25,895 bases of DNA, taken from positions 1 to 25,895 of the IMG/VR virus record IMGVR_UViG_3300037234_000331. One strand, given 5' to 3'. Shown piece after piece: positions 19,152-25,895 of the stretch (position 1 is its first letter; the number at the start of each line of letters is the position of its first letter). Made by a program: the position numbers and the translations under genes. The notes below the pieces were generated by a model, which searched no databases, was not told the origin of the DNA, and saw nothing but the letters and a program-made list of their open reading frames with translations. The stretch is from a virus.

Positions 19152-19671
19152 CACCCAGCACAATGAAGGCTAGATCAATGGTGCCTGATATGGCAAAAGT
19201 GCCATCTTCTGTGTCAGTGATTACATTATCATCGATCAACAGATTGAGATTAATCTCCATTGCTCCAGCGGTATTGTCGATGATTACCTGCTCTGTAGCA
19301 GTTGACACACCCCTGGTTAATGGCGCGTCTTTGTCATCAGATGCGGAAGCCAAGGCGGTCGAAGGAATAATGTTGTCATCCTCAGCGTCCCCCAGGTCTA
19401 CATCAGCATTTGGTGCTGTGCCTACACCATAGTCGCCGTCCCAGTCGTCAATAATGTGCGCATCCGCGCCCCCGGCCACCGCCGCATAAGCAACCGCTCC
19501 GAGCAGAAGAATATTACCCTCAGGTAGTCCGCCTATTACAATGGATCCAGCGTCAACCGTATCGGCCACGCCAGTAACATCGATTGATTCAGAGAAAGTG
19601 TGTTTTACTTTTACGATGTTTCTTAGTGCTGGGTCGCCGGATTTCAGCGACCGTGGTAAACCTTTGGTCAT
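19144..19671 (-). CDS. Putative head decoration/stabilisation protein (175 aa)
   Basis: ATG at 19671 follows AGGAGCCCATC. The 175-aa acidic protein has a beta-rich fold with Ala/Gly/Asp-rich loops: IDVTGVADTVDAGSIVIGGLPEGNILLLGAVAYAAVAGGADAHIIDDWDGDYGVGTAPNADVDLGDAEDD..., ending AMEINLNLLIDDNVITDTEDGTFAISGTIDLAFIVLGDD. It directly follows the capsid gene, the usual place for a decoration or head-stabilising protein, and is separated from it by a stem-loop rather than by overlap. Related proteins are usually annotated only as hypothetical, so the role rests on position and composition. Confidence 0.62.
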   Translation of the reverse strand: MTKGLPRSLKSGDPALRNIVKVKHTFSESIDVTGVADTVDAGSIVIGGLPEGNILLLGAVAYAAVAGGADAHIIDDWDGDYGVGTAPNADVDLGDAEDDNIIPSTALASASDDKDAPLTRGVSTATEQVIIDNTAGAMEINLNLLIDDNVITDTEDGTFAISGTIDLAFIVLGDD

Positions 19672-19689
19672 GATGGGCTCCTGGTAACA

Positions 19690-19708
19690 GGGAGGCGCTG
19701 GGCCTCCC
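19690..19708 (-). promoter_or_regulatory. Intercistronic stem-loop downstream of the capsid gene
   Basis: On the minus strand a perfect 7-bp stem GGGAGGC/GCCTCCC with a CCAGC loop lies in the 49-bp gap after the major capsid stop. No T tract follows, so it is not a standard terminator. It could be a 3' stabiliser, an RNase processing site or a partial terminator that lowers expression after the capsid gene. Confidence 0.6.
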
Positions 19709-19720
19709 TTGTCAGTTGTT

Positions 19721-20773
19721 TTATGCGTGCTCGGTAGTGATGAGACGAGCTATTTTGATTTGTTTGCGCTCACCATATACGCGCTCCCAACTACCAGCGG
19801 CTGCCAGGTTGTTAGAAGTTGCGGCATTGGATGGCCCGCCATTGGCTGCGGTACCTGCATATTTGCAACCTACCGGATGGATAGCCCACTCGTGACGGTT
19901 AGAAAGCACCTCTGAACCACCACCATTTCCGGACAGTGAATGTCTTGCTACTTCAGTCGGCACTTTTGGAGACCCCGCGCCTAACTGCACAGCACCCACC
20001 CCAAACACCCATGTTTCATATGTGCCGGAAGAATGGGGTACGGCGTCAGCCTCAACTACCAGAAGACCTTGATATGTTGGGATTTTCATATTCCCTTCGC
20101 TGTCGGGAATAAAGTCGATCAGATCGTTTTTTCTCATCTTTGCCTTGACAATGCTGTGCACCATGAGCAGGGAAAGGGCATCGCCAGAATCGCCCATGGT
20201 AACAACGGCATCAATAAACGCCTCTGTTGAAAAGTCGGTTGTGCCTGCGGAATAGGTACCACTGATATCGTTTGTCATGTCGCCTTGGACATGCTCAGAT
20301 CCCGATGGCGCAGCTGCGTTATCGGCAAACATGCCTGTAACTGTGGCGACAAAAGCGGCCTGCAGCCTACGAGCCCAATACGTGCCGACACGATTAGCAA
20401 TGGCATTCATGGGATCTGGCCCAGCGAGATCTCCCGCCAAATCCGCGCTCGACCAGTGCTGATTCCGGGATAGACGCACGGCTACTTCTTGCCCTGTGCC
20501 TATTTTCATCGGGTTCGCGTCATCAGACCCACCGGTGATTGCGTCTGCAGCTACATCAGTGCTGATGTTGTCAGCATCGTTATCCAGATCCTTGAATGAA
20601 GGAATGTTGAAGGTGAGACCGCCGCCAGCCAGAAGGGCGTCAAGCAATGGATTGCGCGCCAGAGCGCCGGACTGAATAAGCCGGCTCTTTTCTTCGGTGA
20701 TTTGTTGGATATAGGAGGTAAATATTTCTGGTGTGACGATATCACTAACCAGAGTGATTGGGCCTGAAGCCAT
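19721..20773 (-). CDS. Major capsid protein (350 aa)
   Basis: ATG at 20773 follows CGGAGCACCGTA. The sequence SDIVTPEIFTSYIQQITEEKSRLIQSGALARNPLLDALLAGGGLTFNIPSFKDLDNDADNISTD, then RVGTYWARRLQAAFVATVTGMFADN and ALSLLMVHSIVKAKMRKNDLIDFIPDSEGNMKIPTYQGLLVVEADAVP, is typical of the phage coat protein group with an HK97-like fold (P22/Bpp-like lineages). It is preceded by a scaffold gene and has no obvious N-terminal delta domain, consistent with separate scaffolding. A dedicated promoter and 5' stem-loop lie upstream, and a stem-loop follows the stop, fitting an abundant product. Confidence 0.92.
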   Translation of the reverse strand: MASGPITLVSDIVTPEIFTSYIQQITEEKSRLIQSGALARNPLLDALLAGGGLTFNIPSFKDLDNDADNISTDVAADAITGGSDDANPMKIGTGQEVAVRLSRNQHWSSADLAGDLAGPDPMNAIANRVGTYWARRLQAAFVATVTGMFADNAAAPSGSEHVQGDMTNDISGTYSAGTTDFSTEAFIDAVVTMGDSGDALSLLMVHSIVKAKMRKNDLIDFIPDSEGNMKIPTYQGLLVVEADAVPHSSGTYETWVFGVGAVQLGAGSPKVPTEVARHSLSGNGGGSEVLSNRHEWAIHPVGCKYAGTAANGGPSNAATSNNLAAAGSWERVYGERKQIKIARLITTEHA

Positions 20774-20837
20774 TACGGTGCTCCGTGATTAAGGCTGATA
20801 ATAAGCCGCTAATCCCATGACCGCGTGGCGAGTTAGG

Positions 20838-20859
20838 AGCGCTCAACCATGTGAGCGCT
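20838..20859 (-). promoter_or_regulatory. Perfect stem-loop at the 5' end of the capsid transcript
   Basis: AGCGCTCA (20838-20845) and TGAGCGCT (20852-20859) are perfect inverted repeats around a six-base loop. The dyad begins at or next to the start predicted from the promoter at 20867-20894, so the mRNA would open with an 8-bp hairpin. It could be a 5' stabiliser or an operator overlapping the start site. There is no T tract on either strand, so it is not a terminator. Confidence 0.65.
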
Positions 20860-20866
20860 ATGTTTA

Positions 20867-20894
20867 AGTATATGCCTATTGTTTAATTTGTCAA
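20867..20894 (-). promoter_or_regulatory. Strong sigma-70-type promoter for the major capsid gene
   Basis: On the minus strand, -35 TTGACA (20894-20889, full consensus) is separated by an AT-rich 16-bp spacer from -10 TATACT (20872-20867). It starts 6 bp beyond the scaffold stop and lies about 95 bp before the capsid ATG. This is the longest non-coding gap in the late operon (127 bp). It is the best consensus match that I see on the minus strand. Confidence 0.78.
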
Positions 20895-20900
20895 ATCACA

Positions 20901-21680
20901 CTATTTTGGTGGATGAATCGATCCCACTTGAGACCCTGCTGATTTTGCCAATTGACTCGCTTTATCAGGGTTTTCCCGATAAACAGCTGATTGTGCCGTC
21001 ATGTTCCATCTTTCTTTCGACCACGGATTATCCACTCCACCGCCAAATTGCCCGCCTGTGGCTCCGGCTCCTTGTGACTGCGGCCACCAGTGCGTTTTTG
21101 TGCTCTTTGACTCGATTAACCAAACGTCAGGGGCTATCCCTGGAGTAATGCCGACAGAATCCCTAGCCACTACCTGGCCGGATTCGTTAACATCGAACAG
21201 TAGTTTGCCGATAATCATAATATCGTCAACAGCGGTGGGGGTTACGTTTGCTTTTGTTGCTGCAGCTCGAAGGCTATCAGTAATAACCCTATCTGTGTTT
21301 TTCTTCTCATCTATCTCTATGCGGGTTTTGTATTCATCAATTTCCGCGTTTTTCAGGCTCAGCTCCCGCTCCAGCGGCCCTGTATGCTGCTTTAGCCGGA
21401 TATTGACCATATCCTCGATCTTGCTTGTATCTATTCCACCAGCCGCAGCTTCCAGCTCTTCGATGCGATCAAGTTTGGTGAATATCTCGTCCGCATTGAG
21501 CCCGTTGAACTTTGCCAGTTTCTCACGAGCCCCCTTGTGGTCATTTCGCTCCTTTCGGAGGGATTCAAAAACTCTGTCGAACTCATCCTGGGGCTTAAGC
21601 CCTTCCATTTCCTTTGTGATAATAGCTGTCGCATCAGCGCCATCAGCTTTTAATGCGGAAACAATCTCTTCAATAGTCAT
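20901..21680 (-). CDS. Scaffolding protein (259 aa)
   Basis: The N-terminal 120 residues are highly charged and helical (EFDRVFESLRKERNDHKGAREKLAKFNGLNADEIFTKLDRIEELEAAAGGID), with a coiled coil at about 95-125 (LERELSLKNAEIDEYKTRIEIDEKKNTDRVI). The C-terminal end NPWSKERWNMTAQSAVYRENPDKASQLAKSAGSQ matches a segment common in phage scaffold/minor structural proteins (NP.skE.wN.T.Q..i.r.np..A..La..ag). It lies between the minor head and major capsid genes, the canonical scaffold position. It is thought to direct procapsid assembly and be removed at packaging. AGAGG precedes the ATG. Confidence 0.85.
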   Translation of the reverse strand: MTIEEIVSALKADGADATAIITKEMEGLKPQDEFDRVFESLRKERNDHKGAREKLAKFNGLNADEIFTKLDRIEELEAAAGGIDTSKIEDMVNIRLKQHTGPLERELSLKNAEIDEYKTRIEIDEKKNTDRVITDSLRAAATKANVTPTAVDDIMIIGKLLFDVNESGQVVARDSVGITPGIAPDVWLIESKSTKTHWWPQSQGAGATGGQFGGGVDNPWSKERWNMTAQSAVYRENPDKASQLAKSAGSQVGSIHPPK

Positions 21681-21696
21681 TTTTGCCTCTTTGTGG

Positions 21697-22845
21697 TTAA
21701 CCTATGCCTTTCTTTTTCAATTCGTCTAGCGTCAACATGTCGCCGCTCCTTGCAGTAAACCTATCCAGCGATACGCCGCCTTTGCGGAAGATCTTTGCGC
21801 GCGATGGCCCCAACACATCATCCTGGAAGTCTTTCGTTTGTCTCTTTAGCCATGTGTTATAGCTCGTTGTTGCTGGTACTGTGCCTACATATTTCGGCAT
21901 TTCTGCCCGAGCGAAACGCAAATATCTTTTTTCATGTTCCATTGGCAGGTCTGCAACTCTGGTTATTTTTCCCAGGTTATTTTGTTCAGCATAGTCCGTA
22001 ACCAGTTGCTTTTCGGTTGCTGAATTATATGGTCGATCTCCGAGGTTTTTGGCATTTATCACCGGCACGCGTAGCGACCTACAACGAAAATGCAGAGGAG
22101 GTATTGGACCATCGCCTCGCTTGAATGTTTTGCCATCATTGCCCATGCATACCATGGTTGTCCTGGAATCCAAAGTAGCCACAAAAAGCTCTGTTTTAAT
22201 GATGTCCTGATTTGCCTGATATAGCGCTTGCTTGGCCTCCTGCTGTATTCCGTTGGTCAAGGTCAGCAAAACACTCTCTATGTCTCGATACGCTTTTGTC
22301 CCTATCTTTTTTTCTCCCACAATATCAGCAGCTATCTGAGTAGGTGTTTGCCCTTGAACAATGCCGATCTTTGCTCGAGTCAAGATCCTCTGCACGTCGT
22401 CCATCTTATTTTTCTCCAGCCACTTTTTGAGTGTTCGTCCTTCAAACGGTTGGCTGTTTACTATTCCTACCAGTTGTGCTACCGGAGGCAACGACAAGTT
22501 AAGTATTACTGGCACTGCTCCTTCTATCACTGCAGCACCAGCCGCCGCCTCATTAACTGCAAAAGCCCTCATCTCGTCAATAATGTTTTGTGATACCTGG
22601 CCCCATGCCGGATCTCGCAAACTATGTAGCGCCTTTTCAAATTCAGTCTGCCACTTACGGCCTTTTACGCCGGTTAATATCCGGTTTTCTCCAGCCTTGC
22701 CAATATACGCCAGAATGATTTCTTCCAGCCTCGCATCTGTGATATGCAGAAATGGAACCACCTCGTTACGCAAGCCACCAGCATACCGCAAGATGTATAT
22801 TTGATGCCTGATGTAAGCGTCAAGGATCTGTTCGTTTGTCGTCAC
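21697..22845 (-). CDS. SPP1 gp7/Mu F-like minor head protein (382 aa)
   Basis: The diagnostic C-terminal motif is present: TELFVATLDSRTTMVCMGNDGKTFKRGDGPIPPLHFRCRS (about residues 215-260), with the two Cys residues, the G..f..g.gP.PP.H..CRS pattern and an Arg pair. The N-terminal 200 residues are helical (a long linker with an AKIGIVQGQTPTQIAADIVG segment). Proteins of this family bind the portal inside the procapsid and help head morphogenesis or DNA ejection. ATGA overlap with the portal gene indicates coupled translation. Length is in the usual range (about 300-400). Confidence 0.88.
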   Translation of the reverse strand: MTTNEQILDAYIRHQIYILRYAGGLRNEVVPFLHITDARLEEIILAYIGKAGENRILTGVKGRKWQTEFEKALHSLRDPAWGQVSQNIIDEMRAFAVNEAAAGAAVIEGAVPVILNLSLPPVAQLVGIVNSQPFEGRTLKKWLEKNKMDDVQRILTRAKIGIVQGQTPTQIAADIVGEKKIGTKAYRDIESVLLTLTNGIQQEAKQALYQANQDIIKTELFVATLDSRTTMVCMGNDGKTFKRGDGPIPPLHFRCRSLRVPVINAKNLGDRPYNSATEKQLVTDYAEQNNLGKITRVADLPMEHEKRYLRFARAEMPKYVGTVPATTSYNTWLKRQTKDFQDDVLGPSRAKIFRKGGVSLDRFTARSGDMLTLDELKKKGIG

Positions 22846-24245
22846 GCGGATGGCGCTTCCATCTCAATTTTAGCTATTTCTGCTTCATAAGCATCCTGAG
22901 TTAAACCCTGTTCTTGCATCCAGGTATGGATAGACTCTTCAGATATTGGCGCGCCCAATCCTTTTGCCTGCATAATCTGGACTAGTGTTTGCCCATTAAG
23001 CTCATCGTCGGTAAAGTCAAGATTAGGCTGTATCGACACATCATCTGGATTAGCCCCGTGCCATTCGGCCAGTGTTTTCAACACCTTTTCGAGCCCTGCT
23101 GCCCCGGCTTGAGCTACTGCGGGCAATGTGGCCGATTGTGCAGCAACCCGGATTCGTAGCGCATCGCCCGATTCTTTGGCCCGACTGGTTGAGTCTGACA
23201 GTTGTCCGGATTTCTGCATCGCTCGCTGATAGTCGTTCTCCAGCGCCATGCGCTGCTCGGGCAGTCCATTTGATGACACCCCGGCGTATTTAACATCTCC
23301 GCCCTGTGGAACATCTATCCTGGCCCCGGCACCGGTTCTAACCACCTCATCATCTCCCGGCATGGCCCCGATACGAACCAGCGTGTCCTGCCCCTGCATA
23401 AATAGATTTTGCCGGTAATCTGCCTCCCCTCGATAAATTGCCATGCAGTGATTAGCTAAGCCGTCCAACGGCGGATAATCAGGGGTTGGCGACAAATCTT
23501 TAGAGTTAACAAACGAAAATGGTATTGACTCTAATTTTTCCCCCATCATGTTGGGCTCATCCCATTCAAGCCCGGCCAGGTTGTTTATTTCATCGTCCAC
23601 TGTGACGGTTTTGTATTGCCCATCAGCATCAAGATTGCCCTCATCGTCTACCAACGCGAGAACACGGTACCGGTTTTTTAACTGCCACTCCATTGATGCA
23701 TCCATCACATATCCCGACTCATCCAGGACCACCAATCTGACATCAACATCATCTTGGTCAATGGCCGTATCATCCCAATTCAGTATCGATATTTCGTTAT
23801 AGGTAACAATCACCGGTCTTGTTGTTGATCCATCAATACGAATATCACCGAGTAGTCCGACCCGCCCTGTAATCAACTGCCTGGCATTGATGCGCCTAAG
23901 CAACATATCCAGGGACTCTCCCAGAAGAGTTGCGTTTTCGCGCATTGGCTCCAGTACTGCAGGCAGATCGATGATTGCCTCCTCCCTGTGCATTATCCCG
24001 ATAGCCGCTTCAACGGCTTCTTTGTAGGTATCAGGATAAACGGCACGCAACTTATACGCATCATAGGCTTTCTGCCCGTCTGTCAGCACGCCTATGCCCT
24101 GGCCATCCGCCACCTGGCCAGATGTTGCTGGCAAGTAATCTGTTCCTTTGCTTTTTACAACCGCTTCACCAGCATAACTATCATTTCCTAGATGCCAGTA
24201 CCATAATTTGGCCGTATATTCTGGATGCGCTGCTGCATTTGCCAT
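22842..24245 (-). CDS. Portal protein (DUF4055 type, 467 aa)
   Basis: Position between TerL and the gp7-like gene, length 467, and sequence all fit the DUF4055 portal group: YDAYKLRAVYPDTYKEAVEAAIGIMHREEAIIDLPAVLEPMRENATLLGESLDMLLRRINARQLITGRVGLLGDI, VTYNEISILNWDD, and LDGLANHCMAIYRGEADYRQNLFMQGQDTLV. A later ARIDVPQGGDVKYAGVSSNGLPEQRMALENDYQRAMQKSG segment gives the long alpha wing, and an acidic helical C-terminus follows. The protein forms the dodecameric vertex through which DNA enters and leaves. TAATG overlap with TerL and ATGA overlap with the minor head gene. Confidence 0.9.
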   Translation of the reverse strand: MANAAAHPEYTAKLWYWHLGNDSYAGEAVVKSKGTDYLPATSGQVADGQGIGVLTDGQKAYDAYKLRAVYPDTYKEAVEAAIGIMHREEAIIDLPAVLEPMRENATLLGESLDMLLRRINARQLITGRVGLLGDIRIDGSTTRPVIVTYNEISILNWDDTAIDQDDVDVRLVVLDESGYVMDASMEWQLKNRYRVLALVDDEGNLDADGQYKTVTVDDEINNLAGLEWDEPNMMGEKLESIPFSFVNSKDLSPTPDYPPLDGLANHCMAIYRGEADYRQNLFMQGQDTLVRIGAMPGDDEVVRTGAGARIDVPQGGDVKYAGVSSNGLPEQRMALENDYQRAMQKSGQLSDSTSRAKESGDALRIRVAAQSATLPAVAQAGAAGLEKVLKTLAEWHGANPDDVSIQPNLDFTDDELNGQTLVQIMQAKGLGAPISEESIHTWMQEQGLTQDAYEAEIAKIEMEAPSA

Positions 24246-25570
24246 TAATAATGTCCTGTTGTTGTGCCTGTTTTAAACTGTTGCCCATTTGTTGGGTATT
24301 TGTAGTAAATATAATACCCCACTGCTGTCGTTACATGCTGATAATCCGAGTCTTCTTCAAGAAATGACGAGCCTTTTTTGAGCTGCACAGTGGCTAGCCC
24401 CCTGTGGGAATGGGGGGCTAATATCGGGTTAACGAAGAGCGACACTTCACCTGCTGCATTCTTAATCTTGGCCCTGACTGCGTTCTGTCTGTCCTTTATT
24501 GCAGGGGCAGCGGGCGTCACTCTCCGCTGATACGTCCATCCGTTATCCCCTAACACCCGTTCCATTTCCGTGTAATCCGAAGCATGCCCGTGCTTTTCAC
24601 CAGCACGCCCAGCGGGATCTCCATAAATTATCACTTTTCTGTTCTTGTGGTTTTTGTATTTCTCACAGAATTCAAGCGCTGATTGCCTGGCAACGGCTGA
24701 AGTTAAAATTATCTCGTCAAGGATATATATTCCCGTTCCGCGCTCAACAGCAATGCATGACGACATTGGCGTATAATTGAAGTCGTGACACCAGTTTAAC
24801 TGCTCGTGTGGCTGTATTGTCTCACCGGTAATATTTCGCTTGTTACTGTAATCTTCGTAGATCCGCCCGTACGCGCCCTCAAAACTGGCCTCGAACTCTT
24901 GACGAAATTGTTTGGCCGACATTTGGCGCTTAGCTGACTCGATGACATCTGACGGCAGTATGTCGGCGCTTTTCCAGTGAAACAGCGCCCAATCTGGATC
25001 TTCCCTGGTTTCTGCGTATTGCGCCATGTCATAATATTGACCCAACCCTTCCGGCACGCCGATCAACCAACACCAGGCTCGATAGTCTGGACGTGAAGGT
25101 AGCACTGTATTAAGCGCCGGAAGTATATTTGTCTCCCATGCACCATCTTTGATGTTTGCAATCTCGTCGATCACGCCGCCGGTCCATGGAATGCCTTCGA
25201 ATCGCTCAGGACGATCCAGCCCTATGAGATGTGTTTCTGTCCCGTTTGGCATATATATAATCAGATCAGACTCGCTTGGCCGCCGAGGGTGAATAGACGA
25301 ATACGATAACAGCTTCACATCATCCCAAAATATCTTCTTCACCTGGTCCCGTGTTGGTGCGGCCAAGAAATACATCTCTTCTGGATTAGCAATTGCCTGG
25401 CCAATTACAAACCGCTTTGCATGCTCTGTTTTTCCCGACCTCCTTCCGGCTGGTACAACGGGGAACCGAATGCCATTCTTAACGGCTGCCACAAGCGCGT
25501 CCTGCACTGGATGCGGTTTCAGCTTATACCATCTCGCCTCAGTCCGATCTATGAGTCTATTAATATTCAC
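24245..25570 (-). CDS. terL: Terminase large subunit, TerL (441 aa)
   Basis: ATPase half: Walker A GRRSGKT at about 42-48, AAPTRDQVKKIFWDDV at about 70-85, and Walker B GGVIDE at about 131-136. Nuclease half (RNase H-like): the acidic residue in CHDFNYTP (about 263), GDPAGRAGEKHG.ASDY (about 318 and 332) and a C-terminal EDSDYQHVTTAVGYY acidic cluster. It drives ATP-dependent DNA translocation into the procapsid and cuts the concatemer. The ATGA overlap with TerS couples the two. Length 441 is normal for short TerL proteins. The packaging mode (cos or pac) cannot be decided from the window. Confidence 0.95.
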   Translation of the reverse strand: MNINRLIDRTEARWYKLKPHPVQDALVAAVKNGIRFPVVPAGRRSGKTEHAKRFVIGQAIANPEEMYFLAAPTRDQVKKIFWDDVKLLSYSSIHPRRPSESDLIIYMPNGTETHLIGLDRPERFEGIPWTGGVIDEIANIKDGAWETNILPALNTVLPSRPDYRAWCWLIGVPEGLGQYYDMAQYAETREDPDWALFHWKSADILPSDVIESAKRQMSAKQFRQEFEASFEGAYGRIYEDYSNKRNITGETIQPHEQLNWCHDFNYTPMSSCIAVERGTGIYILDEIILTSAVARQSALEFCEKYKNHKNRKVIIYGDPAGRAGEKHGHASDYTEMERVLGDNGWTYQRRVTPAAPAIKDRQNAVRAKIKNAAGEVSLFVNPILAPHSHRGLATVQLKKGSSFLEEDSDYQHVTTAVGYYIYYKYPTNGQQFKTGTTTGHY

Positions 25571-25895
25571 AAGGGCAAATCAGCCCCTCGTTGCTTTAGT
25601 GCTTCAGCGATAATCTGTGCTGCGGCTGTGGTATCTTTTTTGTCTGCTAATAATCCATGCAATTTTGCTATCAATGTAAGGGCGGCCACCATGGCGGAAG
25701 GCTTGCCCATCTCTTTTGCAAACACGATTGCTTCTTTTGCATCTGCCGTTAGACTCCCCACAGTCACATTGTGTTTCTTTCTGTGCTCTGCCTGCAATTC
25801 TTCTATTCTTGAGGTCACCTTGAGGTTCTCCAAGAGAGCAAATGCCATACGATTAATAGACTTCGGCTTCATCTTGGCAACACTGTAAGCTCTTC
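25567..25895 (-). CDS. terS: Terminase small subunit, TerS, 5' partial
   Basis: An ATG at 25872 exists, but the frame remains open to the window edge, reading RAYSVAKMKPKSINRMAFALLENLKVTSRIEELQAEH. That is the usual TerS HTH pattern (AY..A......S....A..LL.N.kV..RI.EL), so the true start lies beyond base 25895 and the ATG is internal. The rest (LTADAKEAIVFAKEMGKPSAMVAALTLIAKLHGLLADKK) matches the oligomerisation part of Terminase_2-type small subunits. It recognises the packaging site and regulates TerL. Its stop overlaps the TerL start as ATGA. Confidence 0.85.
   Translation of the reverse strand, partial: RAYSVAKMKPKSINRMAFALLENLKVTSRIEELQAEHRKKHNVTVGSLTADAKEAIVFAKEMGKPSAMVAALTLIAKLHGLLADKKDTTAAAQIIAEALKQRGADLPL

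Noticed and set aside
20838-20859. Rho-independent terminator between scaffold and capsid genes
   Set aside because: Perfect dyad, but neither strand has a following T tract, and a promoter ends just upstream of it on the minus strand.
21001-21729. 242-aa plus-strand ORF opposite the scaffold gene
   Set aside because: Ser/Phe/Ile-rich translation of the antisense of Glu/Lys-rich coding sequence; the scaffold frame on the minus strand has clear family features.
1-25895. tRNA genes, CRISPR arrays, insertion sequences
   Set aside because: No cloverleaf-like sequence with acceptor stem and CCA, no regularly spaced short repeats and no transposase-like ORF were seen on either strand.

Overview
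The window is part of a long-tailed dsDNA bacteriophage genome (siphovirus type, Caudoviricetes) or a prophage of that type. Evidence is the ordered structural block on the minus strand: small and large terminase, DUF4055-type portal, SPP1 gp7/Mu F-like minor head protein, scaffold, major capsid, connectors, tail terminator, tail tube, frameshifted tail chaperones, tape measure, distal tail and hub proteins, and a J-like tip protein. The host is probably a gammaproteobacterium, inferred only from protein style, moderate GC and FNR/Anr-like boxes; I cannot name it. Both window ends cut through genes: an early gene at base 1 and the small terminase at base 25895.

Layout. Bases 1-3267 (+) hold small early genes. 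Three nearly identical promoter modules (about 511, 920 and 1453) plus a degenerate fourth (about 1798) each drive one to four genes. Each full module has a palindrome matching the FNR/Anr consensus, set 10 bp upstream of a TTGCAA-17-TATACT-type promoter. The last unit is a coupled run: acidic protein, HTH protein, PLD-like protein and a P27-like small-terminase-like protein. Bases 3268-5176 (+) hold a different kind of DNA: small orphan genes with individual ribosome binding sites, separated by elements resembling integron attC sites, plus a 65-bp direct repeat that brackets one gene, ending at a Rho-independent terminator. A zinc-ribbon-like gene (5224-5517) follows and converges with the late operon.

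Bases 5533-25895 (-) are the late operon, read right to left and very tightly packed (ATGA, GTGA and TAATG overlaps). Order: TerS, TerL, portal, minor head, scaffold, [internal promoter], major capsid, putative decoration protein, connectors, jelly-roll protein, lysis-type genes (M23 peptidase, XhlA-like membrane protein), head closure, neck, tail terminator, tail tube, G/GT chaperones (-1 frameshift), tape measure, distal tail, Fe-S hub candidate, two small tail-tip proteins, a 1193-aa tip protein with an inserted von Willebrand A domain and a C-terminal lectin-like domain, then a 59-aa basic protein.

Most notable: FNR/Anr-like boxes on repeated early promoters; integron-cassette-like organisation inside a phage; the vWA insertion in the tail tip; a consensus-like promoter with a 5' stem-loop in front of the capsid gene; and a T TTT TTC slippery site joining the two tail-chaperone frames. 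No tRNA, rRNA, CRISPR array, integrase or transposase was seen.
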